Part shown: one piece after another, positions 26,778-34,102 of the stretch | Numbering within the stretch: position 1 is the stretch's first letter | How the letters are laid out: the number at the start of each line of letters is the position of its first letter | Assembly: GCF_002734215.1 (NCBI RefSeq) | Contig: NZ_NSEB01000011.1 | Location: 248,001-312,000, forward strand | DNA from: Fredinandcohnia onubensis | Lineage (GTDB): Bacteria; Bacillota; Bacilli; Bacillales; Bacillaceae_L | Direction: 5' to 3' | DNA: 64,000 bases | The notes under the pieces: generated by a model | Database searches by the model: none | What the model was told of the DNA's origin: nothing | The model's input: the letters and a program-made list of their open reading frames with translations, nothing else | Translations under genes and position numbers: made by a program

Positions 26778-27275
26778 ATGGAAGACCGTATCCTACAAAA
26801 ATTACAAACATTTTTCGTTGAGGCAAACGAAGAAGAAAGACAGGCATTAGAACAAGTAATCGATGCTGTAATTCGTAAACAAACAAAACAAAATGGATCT
26901 TATATTGGTGGCTTATTACAAACAAGTCGAAAAGTTCTTGATGATCAAACCTATGAAATTACCATTCCTAATACGGAGCTAATTCAAAACCCATTAAAAA
27001 TCGTCCATGGGGGGATTACAGCAACTCTCCTTGATTCTGCTATGGGTTCAGTAGTTCACCATGTCCTCCCTCACAATAAAGCAGCCGTAACAACTGAAAT
27101 GAAAATTAATTATGTGGCTCCGGGAATCGGAAAAGAATTACGCTGTGTCGCGCAAATGATACATAGAGGTTCAAAAATATGCGTGACTGAGGGAAGAGTA
27201 TTCCGTGACGATGGAACATTAATTGCTCATGCAACAGGCAGTTTCTTTATCATTAATCGTCCAAGCAGAAAATAA
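26778..27275 (+). CDS. PaaI-type hotdog-fold acyl-CoA thioesterase
   Basis: 165 residues. A helical N-terminal extension (about 1-40) precedes a single hotdog domain with the PaaI signature IVHGGITATLLDSAMG at 75-90, where His77-Gly-Gly and Asp86 correspond to active-site positions of this thioesterase family. The acyl substrate is not predictable. It is followed after 12 bases by a small membrane protein gene, forming a plus-strand pair inserted between ylbD and ylbC. Confidence 0.85.
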   Translation: MEDRILQKLQTFFVEANEEERQALEQVIDAVIRKQTKQNGSYIGGLLQTSRKVLDDQTYEITIPNTELIQNPLKIVHGGITATLLDSAMGSVVHHVLPHNKAAVTTEMKINYVAPGIGKELRCVAQMIHRGSKICVTEGRVFRDDGTLIAHATGSFFIINRPSRK

Positions 27276-27287
27276 CGAGGTGTAGGA

Positions 27288-27653
27288 ATGGTTACAGCCA
27301 TTGTTATTCCACTCATTATTGTCTATTTTTATGTACTTTCAAAAAAAGAAAGAAAGAAATATGAGGAAAGCTGGAAAGCTCTTGAAAATGTAAAAGAAGA
27401 AGCAGTAATCAAAGGTCGAGTTATCAGTAAGAACGAAGAAAAGCAACGCTATTATTATCATAAATTCGTTCTCGTGACTGAATTAAAAATAAAAACGGCC
27501 ACAGGCATCATTAAAGCTAAACGGATCATTCCACTAAGGGATGGACATACGCCTGCTCAAATTAAAATAGGTGATGAAATTTCGTGTATTGGTGAATGGA
27601 CAAAAGATCATTTCCAGTTCTACAAATATCAAATCATAGTAAATAAAAAGTAA
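27288..27653 (+). CDS. small membrane-anchored protein, unknown function
   Basis: 121 residues: one N-terminal membrane helix (about 2-17), a basic helix (KKERKKYEESWKALENVKEE), then a beta-rich soluble domain ending in GDEISCIGEW and FQFYKYQIIVNKK. The arrangement suggests an OB-like or SH3-like domain on the cytoplasmic side, but no family is recognised. GAGGTGTAGGA precedes the ATG, and it follows the thioesterase gene by 12 bases, so co-transcription is likely. Confidence 0.65.
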   Translation: MVTAIVIPLIIVYFYVLSKKERKKYEESWKALENVKEEAVIKGRVISKNEEKQRYYYHKFVLVTELKIKTATGIIKAKRIIPLRDGHTPAQIKIGDEISCIGEWTKDHFQFYKYQIIVNKK

Positions 27654-27680
27654 GCAATACACTTAGTTGCATTGCTTACT
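27649..27680. terminator. shared terminator between the 121-residue gene and ylbC
   Basis: AGTAAGCAAT and ATTGCTTACT form a 10-bp stem that contains the stop codons of both converging genes. The minus strand continues into TTTTTATTT. Confidence 0.7.
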
Positions 27681-28743
27681 CCCATTTTTGAATAAAGTTT
27701 TGCGTGTAGTATTTTTCGTGTACCCCTACCCCAAGAAAGTTGTAATCCTCATTTAAAAGAGTCTCACGATGTCCCTCACTATTAAGCCATCCTTCAACAG
27801 CTGCGATACCGTCAACATATTTAGCCGCAATATTTTCTCCCGCAAGTTGATAGCTTACCTCTCCATTAGCTAAGCGGTCAGCTAGTCCCCCTTTTGTCGG
27901 CGAGGTATGGTCAAAATATTCATTCGTACTCATATCTTTACTATGTAAATAAGCAACACTAGCTAACTTTTCGTCCACTTTTAGTGGGTGAAGTCCATGT
28001 CTAGTTCGGATCACATTGGTTATATCTAGAATTTGGGCTGAATTTCCTTGTTCTACTTCCTTCCATTCTAGCTTTGAAACTTCTTTTGCGGACAGTAATT
28101 CACCTCGATATGCTAATTCATAGGGACGAAGCTTAATCAGCGTCTCTCCATCTAAAAAACGAATGCTCGAAATCTCATCTGTAAACGTATCCACATATAC
28201 TTGTACATAGACATTCCCCATCGCAATCAAAGGTCTAGCATTCATTTCTTCTTCAGTTAACTCAAATCGATATGGATTTTTATCCACATTCAAAGAGATT
28301 TTAGGTTTTATTAAGCCTTTTGAACGTAACTCTGCAATAGGTTGTCCAATTTCAAATGGTTCAACTTGTACATCATTCCCTGTTCCAAACACGGTAACAA
28401 CACGATCATTTTCAATTCCCACCTGGATATAATTTTGTGGGGTAGAGTTATACACCCACCAATTATAATCATAGGATGAACGGTCTATTCGGTTGGGCTC
28501 ACCCAGTATTTCTACTATTTTTGAACTCTCCACTCCAATGAACGAATAGAGCCCTTCAAATTGATGAATCTCCTTTTGATAGGGTATAGTGTTTTGTTCA
28601 GTACTTACATGGTTTGATAACAACTTATTATCATTAATACCATTCACTATTTCTGTTCTTCCGTGTTTGATAGAAATATAATAAATGCTAGAAGCTAAAA
28701 GTAAGATAGTAACTGCAATCTTAGCCAATTTCAGAAGAACCAC
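27676..28743 (-). CDS. ylbC: CAP-domain (SCP/PR1-like) extracellular protein YlbC
   Basis: Up to 355 residues: an N-terminal membrane/signal segment (about 5-24), a CAP-associated domain (about 65-205, FEGLYSFIGVESSKIVEILGEP) and a CAP domain (about 235-355) with LHSKDMSTNEYFDHTSP and LAGENIAAKY, the conserved cavity residues of the superfamily. B. subtilis YlbC has the same two-domain build; its role is unknown. The start is uncertain: the GTG at 28743 overlaps the AGGAAGTG site, while a CTG at 28734 or a TTG at 28728 has workable spacing. Confidence 0.87.
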   Translation of the reverse strand: MVLLKLAKIAVTILLLASSIYYISIKHGRTEIVNGINDNKLLSNHVSTEQNTIPYQKEIHQFEGLYSFIGVESSKIVEILGEPNRIDRSSYDYNWWVYNSTPQNYIQVGIENDRVVTVFGTGNDVQVEPFEIGQPIAELRSKGLIKPKISLNVDKNPYRFELTEEEMNARPLIAMGNVYVQVYVDTFTDEISSIRFLDGETLIKLRPYELAYRGELLSAKEVSKLEWKEVEQGNSAQILDITNVIRTRHGLHPLKVDEKLASVAYLHSKDMSTNEYFDHTSPTKGGLADRLANGEVSYQLAGENIAAKYVDGIAAVEGWLNSEGHRETLLNEDYNFLGVGVHEKYYTQNFIQKWE

Positions 28744-28810
28744 TTCCTAACATCAATCATTTTCTATCATATATATTAAAGTTTTCCTAGATTTATGCGT
28801 TAAACGAAAG

Positions 28811-28843
28811 AATAATAAAACAGGCACCAATTAGGTGCCTGTT
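28811..28843 (-). terminator. terminator of ylbB
   Basis: AACAGGCACC (28819-28828) pairs with GGTGCCTGTT (28834-28843); the minus strand runs into TTATTATTC. Confidence 0.75.
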
Positions 28844-28846
28844 AAT

Positions 28847-29272
28847 TTAGTGTAGTTGGTCCTGTTCAGATATGTCACTTAATGCTTCTCCTGCATGATT
28901 ATCCGACATTTTATTTGTTGCCAAGTCACCTAATGAAACAATCCCAACTAATTGACCATTCTCTACCACTGGTAAACGTCTAATTTGATGTTTTGCCATC
29001 AATTCGGACGCTTCTTCAAGTGACGTATCAGGTGAGCAAGTAACTAGATTATCACTCATCACATTTGTTACTTGATTGGAGCCTGATCTTTTTTCAGCAT
29101 ACCCTCGTACAACTAAATCGCGATCAGTGATCATTCCGATTAATTTTTGATCTTCTAATATAGGAATTGCACCAACATCTAAATCCTTCATTTTAACTGC
29201 TACTTCATACACATTATCAAGGGGCGTACAATATTCAACATCAGTACTCATTACATCACGAACAGATTCCAT
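28847..29272 (-). CDS. ylbB: CBS-domain pair protein YlbB
   Basis: 141-residue protein made of two CBS motifs (about 5-60 and 67-125), the Bateman module that binds adenine nucleotides and acts as an energy sensor in other proteins. VGAIPILEDQKLIGMITDRDL and IRRLPVVENGQLVGIVSLGDL are the two conserved strands. The C-terminal tail is acidic. ATG 29272 is chosen because AAGGAGG is five bases upstream. The ligand and partner are unknown. Confidence 0.9.
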   Translation of the reverse strand: MESVRDVMSTDVEYCTPLDNVYEVAVKMKDLDVGAIPILEDQKLIGMITDRDLVVRGYAEKRSGSNQVTNVMSDNLVTCSPDTSLEEASELMAKHQIRRLPVVENGQLVGIVSLGDLATNKMSDNHAGEALSDISEQDQLH

Positions 29273-29307
29273 TGTATCCTCCTTTTTAAAGACTCTCATT
29301 ATTAATC

Positions 29308-29925
29308 TTATTTACCGATAAACATTTGGGTCCAATAATGTCTTTTTGAACCACCTTCTGCATACCCTACACCAATATGCGTAACATCTCGTTTTAGAAT
29401 ATTTGCTCGATGTCCAGGGCTGTTCATCCACGCGTTCACAACTTCTTGAGGTGTTCTTTGTCCAGCGGCAATATTTTCAGCTGCTGTTCGATAAGAAATC
29501 CCAAAGTTTCGCATCATCGTAAATGGTGAGCCATATGTTGGTGAAGTATGGTCAAAATAGTTTCGGTCTCTCATATCCACAGATTTATAACGTGCCACAC
29601 GTGACAGTTCCCAATCAATTTTCAATGCAGGCAATCCATATTTTGCACGTTGTTGATTGGTTAAAGAGATAACCTGATTCTCAACGCTTTTGACATTTTC
29701 CAGAATTGGGATTGTTACCTTTTGACCCGGATAAATGAGGTTTGGGTTTCTAAACTGCGGGTTTGCTGAAATTATTTCGGACAAACCAACTTGATAGCGT
29801 ACAGAAATCTTCCATAAAGTATCACCTGGCTGTACGGTGTATGTAGTCGTACCTTGTCCATTCGCAATCATTGGACCACTTAAAATAAAAAATAAACCTG
29901 TAAGGATTAAAAGAAATTTCTTCAT
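29308..29925 (-). CDS. secreted LysM plus CAP-domain protein
   Basis: 205 residues: a signal peptide (about 1-24, ending near ANGQG), one LysM peptidoglycan-binding domain (about 28-74, TYTVQPGDTLWKISVRY) and a CAP domain (about 82-205) with YKSVDMRDRNYFDHTSP and AAENIAAGQ. It resembles YkwD and spore-associated SafA-like/CAP proteins of bacilli, so a cell-wall or spore-coat location is inferred. ATG 29925 has AAAGGAGG six bases upstream. Together with ylbC it makes two CAP proteins within 2.3 kb. Confidence 0.88.
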   Translation of the reverse strand: MKKFLLILTGLFFILSGPMIANGQGTTTYTVQPGDTLWKISVRYQVGLSEIISANPQFRNPNLIYPGQKVTIPILENVKSVENQVISLTNQQRAKYGLPALKIDWELSRVARYKSVDMRDRNYFDHTSPTYGSPFTMMRNFGISYRTAAENIAAGQRTPQEVVNAWMNSPGHRANILKRDVTHIGVGYAEGGSKRHYWTQMFIGK

Positions 29926-30017
29926 CGTATCCCTCCTTTCTTTGTTAGTTTGACCAAAACTGAAGAAATTCCACATAAAATAATTTTTTATTTTTCGTGA
30001 CATATTAATGTCAAACG

Positions 30018-30046
30018 TTGCAACTTGTATGTTTTCGTACTATTAT
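30018..30046 (+). promoter_or_regulatory. sigma-A promoter of ylbA
   Basis: TTGCAA (30018-30023) and TATTAT (30041-30046) are separated by 17 bases, about 50 bases before ylbA. Confidence 0.6.
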
Positions 30047-30097
30047 TATACTGAGAACATATAAATCGTTGTTTGACGGTTTTTGGAGGGATATTAA

Positions 30098-30466
30098 ATG
30101 AGATTTGAAAATACGGGGATTGAAAACGTAACAATCGAATTACCAAGATTAACTGACATAATGAGATCAGAAGGTTTTATTCTTGCAGGTCAGTGGGATT
30201 ACGAGAGAATTACATACGACCGTAAGTTTGAGATTAAAGGTGATATTTACTACCTTCGTGTACAAGGTCATGCGGTTGAGGGAGTAATCGAAGAAAATGC
30301 AACTGATGCAGTCATTAAACTACTTACACCTTTCGTTGGTAAGTACTATTACCCACATGGTGTCGAATATGGCGAAGAGGAAGTTTTCCCTAAAACTTTA
30401 GTAGATCAATGTGAACGCATCTTAGCAAAAGTAAAAGAAAATATTGATGCGGTTGTAAACGCATAA
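30098..30466 (+). CDS. ylbA: YugN-like protein YlbA
   Basis: 122-residue soluble protein of the YugN family, function unknown. The start MRFENTGIENVTIELPRLTDIM and the aromatic YYYPHGVEYGEEEVFP block near residue 85 are typical. TTGGAGGGATATTAA precedes the ATG. In B. subtilis ylbA lies next to the cta cluster, as here, though two extra genes have come between. Confidence 0.85.
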   Translation: MRFENTGIENVTIELPRLTDIMRSEGFILAGQWDYERITYDRKFEIKGDIYYLRVQGHAVEGVIEENATDAVIKLLTPFVGKYYYPHGVEYGEEEVFPKTLVDQCERILAKVKENIDAVVNA

Positions 30467-30477
30467 GCTTGCAATGT

Positions 30478-30509
30478 AAAAAGGAACAGTCGTAACTGTT
30501 CCTTTTTTT
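30478..30509. terminator. bidirectional terminator between ylbA and the Asp23-family gene
   Basis: AAAAAGGAACAGT and ACTGTTCCTTTTTTT pair around a four-base CGTA loop; A and T flanks allow use on both strands. Confidence 0.85.
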
Positions 30510-30909
30510 ACGTTGTTGGAAGTGGTTGTTTGTTCGTAAGACCTTCCACTTTAATTGTAAGACTAGATAAGCTAATCCCGGTCATACTTTTTATCTCATG
30601 TAAAATCGCTGCTTGCAGGAGTTCACATGTCTTTTTTATTTCTAAGCCGTATTCGATAGCGATTTTTACCTCAAGGGCAATCCCTTCTTCTTCATCCTCG
30701 ATTACGGTAATACCGTTTTTATGAAAATTCCGATTTAGAATGCCAGAGACCCCATCCTTTAATCCTGATACAATCGTAACTCCTTCAATATCTTCGGCAC
30801 AAATCGACGCAATCATTGCTAATACATCATTCTTAATATAAAGCGATCCATTTTCTAAGGCTTTTCTAACCACCCCAACCACACTCCTTCTCAATTTCAA
30901 GACCACCAT
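30508..30909 (-). CDS. Asp23/Gls24-family envelope stress protein
   Basis: 133-residue protein of the Asp23/Gls24 family, small proteins found as alkaline-shock or envelope-associated factors. The central repeated pattern IASICAEDIEGVTIVSGLKDGVSGIL and the C-terminal LQAAILHEIKSMTGISLSSLTIKVEGL are diagnostic. ATG 30909 is chosen because TAGGAG is five bases upstream; a GTG at 30873 with AAGGAG about ten bases before it would give a shorter form that lacks the basic N-terminal extension. The physiological role is not known. Confidence 0.75.
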   Translation of the reverse strand: MVVLKLRRSVVGVVRKALENGSLYIKNDVLAMIASICAEDIEGVTIVSGLKDGVSGILNRNFHKNGITVIEDEEEGIALEVKIAIEYGLEIKKTCELLQAAILHEIKSMTGISLSSLTIKVEGLTNKQPLPTT

Positions 30910-30972
30910 GGTTACTCCTACCATATGCAATAAGGAATGAATTGGGCACTAGCCTAGAAAAATTTTTCTTTA

Positions 30973-31482
30973 TTAAATAACTTTACGAAGTTCCCAAGTT
31001 AAAAACTTACCATCTTTCTTTGTACATCTCATTCCTAGCTTTTCAAAAAGCCGGATCGATTGATAGTTACTATCACTACATTCCATAAGTACTTTTTTTG
31101 CGTCCGCTTGTGAAACAAGCCAATCAATTAAAGCGTCCACTGCTTCATAAGTTAAGCTCGATTTTTGATAATCTCGATTCATTGTATACGTCAATTGGAC
31201 ATTACCTTTCTTATCTGGTTTGCCATGAAGATAAATATCGCCAATAATCCGTTTATCGGCATAATTAATGATTAGCCATAATCCCCAGCCATATTGATTT
31301 TCATCCTTCTCAAGCTGTTCTATATAAAACGGAAGAATACCTGTTATTAATGGAGATGGCCAATTTTGTGGAATCGTTATAGGTGATCGTTTTTCAAGTT
31401 CTTTGCGATGAAAAACTAATGACTTGGCAATATCCAAAGAACACGGAACCAATAATAAGTTTTCTGTAAAGATCTCAATCAT
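30973..31482 (-). CDS. GNAT-family N-acetyltransferase
   Basis: 169-residue acetyltransferase of the RimJ/RimL-like GNAT group. The pattern NVQLTYTMNRDYQKSSLTYEAVDALIDWL covers the acetyl-CoA-binding strand and helix, followed by ECSDSNYQSIRLFEKLGM, typical of the family C-terminus. The classical Q/RxxGxG/A loop is degenerate (YQKSSLTYEA). ATG 31482 has GGGGAG eight bases upstream. It lies after the cta operon terminator, so it is probably separately expressed or reads with the gene after it. Confidence 0.78.
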   Translation of the reverse strand: MIEIFTENLLLVPCSLDIAKSLVFHRKELEKRSPITIPQNWPSPLITGILPFYIEQLEKDENQYGWGLWLIINYADKRIIGDIYLHGKPDKKGNVQLTYTMNRDYQKSSLTYEAVDALIDWLVSQADAKKVLMECSDSNYQSIRLFEKLGMRCTKKDGKFLTWELRKVI

Positions 31483-31530
31483 CCTTAACACTCCCCTCTA
31501 AGAAAGATACGTTATGTGCATAGAATAACA

Positions 31531-31572
31531 AAATAAAAAGGTGCTCTAGAATATTGTATTCTAGAACACCTT
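31531..31572 (-). terminator. terminator of ctaG-ctaM
   Basis: AAGGTG.TCTAGAAT and ATTCTAGA.CACCTT form a long stem at 31538-31572; on the minus strand TTTTTATTTTG follows. Confidence 0.8.
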
Positions 31573-31605
31573 ATACATATTACAAACAATCCATTCTACC
31601 ATTGT

Positions 31606-32067
31606 TTAAAAACCTAAAATTGCTTTTAACATCGATGTAGTTTCTCCACCCTTGTAAAAGACATACAACAAGAAATAAACCGCTACACCTGTTAAGGCTG
31701 TAAAAAACCATATGATGCTTGTGATGGGTCCCAGCTTACGGTGCTTTGCAATTTTGTTTTTAAAACCAAGATATAATGTAATCACTCCGAATATTGCACC
31801 TGTTGTTGCCAAGAATATATGAAAGATTAAAAATATCGTATAGTATATCTTAACATCGTCAGGTCCGCCAAATGAAGTATTTCCGATAAATACCGTTCTC
31901 GACATATAGATAATGAAGAAAATCAATGCAAATATAGCAGCGGTCGTCATCGCTTTTTTATGTGCATCAATTCTTTTTTGTTTAATTAGATACCAACCGA
32001 TGGCAACTGTTACTGCACTTAAAACAATAAAAGTGGTGCTCACTGTAGGAAGAATCGGTAAATTCAT
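31606..32067 (-). CDS. ctaM: DUF420 membrane protein, CtaM-type heme-copper oxidase maturation factor
   Basis: 153 residues with four to five hydrophobic helices. The DUF420 family includes CtaM of Staphylococcus aureus, needed for maturation of heme A/B-dependent terminal oxidases. Conserved His positions are visible in DAHKKAM, FLIFHIFLA and KHRKLG. It is the last gene of the cta series, 38 bases after ctaG, which supports the oxidase role. GAGAGAGG precedes the ATG. Confidence 0.82.
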   Translation of the reverse strand: MNLPILPTVSTTFIVLSAVTVAIGWYLIKQKRIDAHKKAMTTAAIFALIFFIIYMSRTVFIGNTSFGGPDDVKIYYTIFLIFHIFLATTGAIFGVITLYLGFKNKIAKHRKLGPITSIIWFFTALTGVAVYFLLYVFYKGGETTSMLKAILGF

Positions 32068-32105
32068 AGTAAACCTCTCTCACATCGTTCTCTCTCTATT
32101 TTTTA

Positions 32106-33005
32106 TTAGTTCGTTTGGGGCTTGAGTAATTGCTCGTCAAGAATTTTTTCTTCCTCACGTTCCTTACGTACCCATTCAAAGAATACTTTCCCTAGTAAAA
32201 TCGCATAAACAAACTCTTGAATAATTTTCATAATAACGCCACCAGTACGTTGGTCTTCAAGAGGAGGCATGAAATTAAACATCTCTGGTCCAGTAAGATT
32301 TAGACTGGCTAGCATTGAGGCTGGTACACAAAGCTCTAGAGCAGTTACCCATGACCCAAGTTCTGTATATGTTGAATACATAGCTACATCTGAAAAAATA
32401 ATAAGTGCACATGCAGGTGTTAGTAACATACCGTCTGCGAAAATGTAACCAACTTTTTTAAGTCCACTCAATGTGTTCCACTCTTCTAATTTATTAATTA
32501 AAGGCCACCACATAAAGAAAGCAGCAATAAAAATAAAAGTCGTTGTTGCAGCATGAATGAACACATTGGTTTTTACAAAATCAAAAATAAGTGGGATATG
32601 ATATAAAGAAAATGAACCATTAAATACAACTAAAGCAATTAAAGGTTTTGTAAAAAATGTAAAAAGTGGCTTAATTACTTTTAGATTTATAAAGGTTCTC
32701 CATAGCCAATTAGGCACACCCAAAATAAAAAATGTCGGTACAATTAAATATAGTGTTGCCATTTGCGTCATATGAGCAGTCATAGTCATATGGCCTAATA
32801 AATCAATCGGACTTCCTTTGCAAAAATAAAGCAGTGCCATTCCGATCATAAACAAAATCTTTGTCTTAATTGAAGTAGGTTCAGAATGAGTAAATCGATG
32901 TCTCCATGGACCAACAATCATAAAATATAGAATCAAAATGGCGATAAGTGATCCTAAAAAATAGGGACTCCACAATGCCCGAAAACCAAAGATATCGATA
33001 GACAT
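32106..33005 (-). CDS. ctaG: caa3 cytochrome c oxidase assembly factor CtaG
   Basis: Polytopic membrane protein (299 residues, near the 297 of B. subtilis CtaG) required for active caa3 oxidase, probably in copper delivery to subunit I. About seven hydrophobic segments; the conserved HMTMTAHMTQM motif near residues 71-81 and TFIFIAAFFMWWPLI block are typical. ATG 33005 follows GAGGTGA; the frame extends to 33044 without a ribosome site. A promoter and a terminator separate it from ctaF. Confidence 0.92.
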   Translation of the reverse strand: MSIDIFGFRALWSPYFLGSLIAILILYFMIVGPWRHRFTHSEPTSIKTKILFMIGMALLYFCKGSPIDLLGHMTMTAHMTQMATLYLIVPTFFILGVPNWLWRTFINLKVIKPLFTFFTKPLIALVVFNGSFSLYHIPLIFDFVKTNVFIHAATTTFIFIAAFFMWWPLINKLEEWNTLSGLKKVGYIFADGMLLTPACALIIFSDVAMYSTYTELGSWVTALELCVPASMLASLNLTGPEMFNFMPPLEDQRTGGVIMKIIQEFVYAILLGKVFFEWVRKEREEEKILDEQLLKPQTN

Positions 33006-33053
33006 CTCTATCTCACCTCTCTTAATAATATAAACAATGTACACATACTATTA

Positions 33054-33083
33054 ATTATACCTTTAGGGAAATAGTCATGCAAA
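33054..33083 (-). promoter_or_regulatory. sigma-A promoter of ctaG-ctaM
   Basis: On the minus strand TTGCAT (33083-33078) and TATAAT (33059-33054) are 18 bases apart, 48 bases before the ctaG start. With the terminator behind ctaF, this makes ctaG-ctaM at least partly independent of the oxidase operon. Confidence 0.6.
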
Positions 33084-33111
33084 CAAACCATTTATGAACT
33101 TTTAGTGTCTA

Positions 33112-33144
33112 AAAAAAGAAAGCCGGCATTATACCGACTTTCTC
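33112..33144 (-). terminator. terminator of ctaCDEF
   Basis: On the minus strand AGAAAGtCGG and CCGgCTTTCT pair around TATAATG and are followed by TTTTTTTAG, seven bases after the ctaF stop codon. Confidence 0.8.
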
Positions 33145-33150
33145 CTACTC

Positions 33151-33477
33151 TTACCACCAAATAATTGTACTGAAGCATAGAACAGTAATAGCAGCAATTA
33201 ATACTCCTGAAAACATGAACATTTTTGGTGCTTCATGTCCTTTATGATTCATGTGCATGAAGTAATACAATTGTAAAATAACCTGAATCACCGCTAGAAG
33301 TATAATAAATGGTACAACGAACCATGGTGAAAATTGTTCAGACCCAACTGCTATAAATGCAATGATAGTAAGGAAAATCATGAGAGCAAAAGAGATAACA
33401 TGCTGCTTCATTTCTTCCGCACTTTTTCTTTTGCGATAGGCTAAATCAACATTCGTGTTATTAGTATTATTTGCCAT
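33151..33477 (-). CDS. ctaF: cytochrome caa3 oxidase subunit IV (CtaF)
   Basis: 108-residue small subunit of the caa3 oxidase with three predicted membrane helices (about 28-46, 49-72 and 80-104) and a polar N-terminal tail rich in Asn and Lys. YYFMHMNHKGHEAPKMFMFSG is typical of subunit IV of bacillar oxidases. It lies four bases after ctaE in the ctaCDEF operon. Confidence 0.93.
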   Translation of the reverse strand: MANNTNNTNVDLAYRKRKSAEEMKQHVISFALMIFLTIIAFIAVGSEQFSPWFVVPFIILLAVIQVILQLYYFMHMNHKGHEAPKMFMFSGVLIAAITVLCFSTIIWW

Positions 33478-33481
33478 GTGT

Positions 33482-34102
33482 TTATCCCACCATTCCCATT
33501 AAATATACAACAGTAAAGATGAACACCCATACTACGTCAATAAAGTGCCAGTAAAGGCTAAAGACATAAAACTTAGGTGCATTATATAAATCTAATCCAC
33601 GGTTAGCGTTTCGTATCATAAGTGCAAGAGCCCAACATAGTCCAAATAGTACGTGAGCACCGTGAGTTCCAACTAATAAATAGAAAGCAGATCCAAATGC
33701 ACTTCCTGTGATTGTATGACCTAAATGTACATAGTGGTTAAATTCGTAAATTTCCAATCCTAGGAAAGCTGCACCAAGAAGTACAGTTAGACCTAACCAA
33801 AGTTGCATTTTCTTAAAGTTGAAGTTCTTCATATGGTACATAGAGTACACACTTGTTAATGAACTTGTTAAAAGAATCATTGTCATCGTAAAAGCAAGTG
33901 GTATTTCAAATAAATCCTGTGACGATGGACCTGTACCATTACTCTTGTTTAATGCTAAATAAGTTGCAAAGAGGGAAGCGAATAGAACTGTTTCGCCTCC
34001 AAGGAAGAGCCAAAAACCAATAAATTTATTTTTTCCTTCAAGGGTCGCTTTCTCAGGCTCTGCAGGAAAAGTTTCAGCTGTTAATTTTTCTTCTACATGC
34101 AT
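33482..34102 (-). CDS. ctaE: cytochrome caa3 oxidase subunit III (CtaE)
   Basis: 206-residue membrane subunit of the heme-copper oxidase with five predicted helices, the short bacillar form of COX3. KFIGFWLFLGGETVLFASLFATY and GTHGAHVLFGLCWAL carry the conserved Glu and His positions, and YWHFIDVVWVFIFTVVYL closes the protein. Its ATG overlaps the ctaD stop codon by one base (TAATG), indicating translational coupling. Confidence 0.95.
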   Translation of the reverse strand: MHVEEKLTAETFPAEPEKATLEGKNKFIGFWLFLGGETVLFASLFATYLALNKSNGTGPSSQDLFEIPLAFTMTMILLTSSLTSVYSMYHMKNFNFKKMQLWLGLTVLLGAAFLGLEIYEFNHYVHLGHTITGSAFGSAFYLLVGTHGAHVLFGLCWALALMIRNANRGLDLYNAPKFYVFSLYWHFIDVVWVFIFTVVYLMGMVG

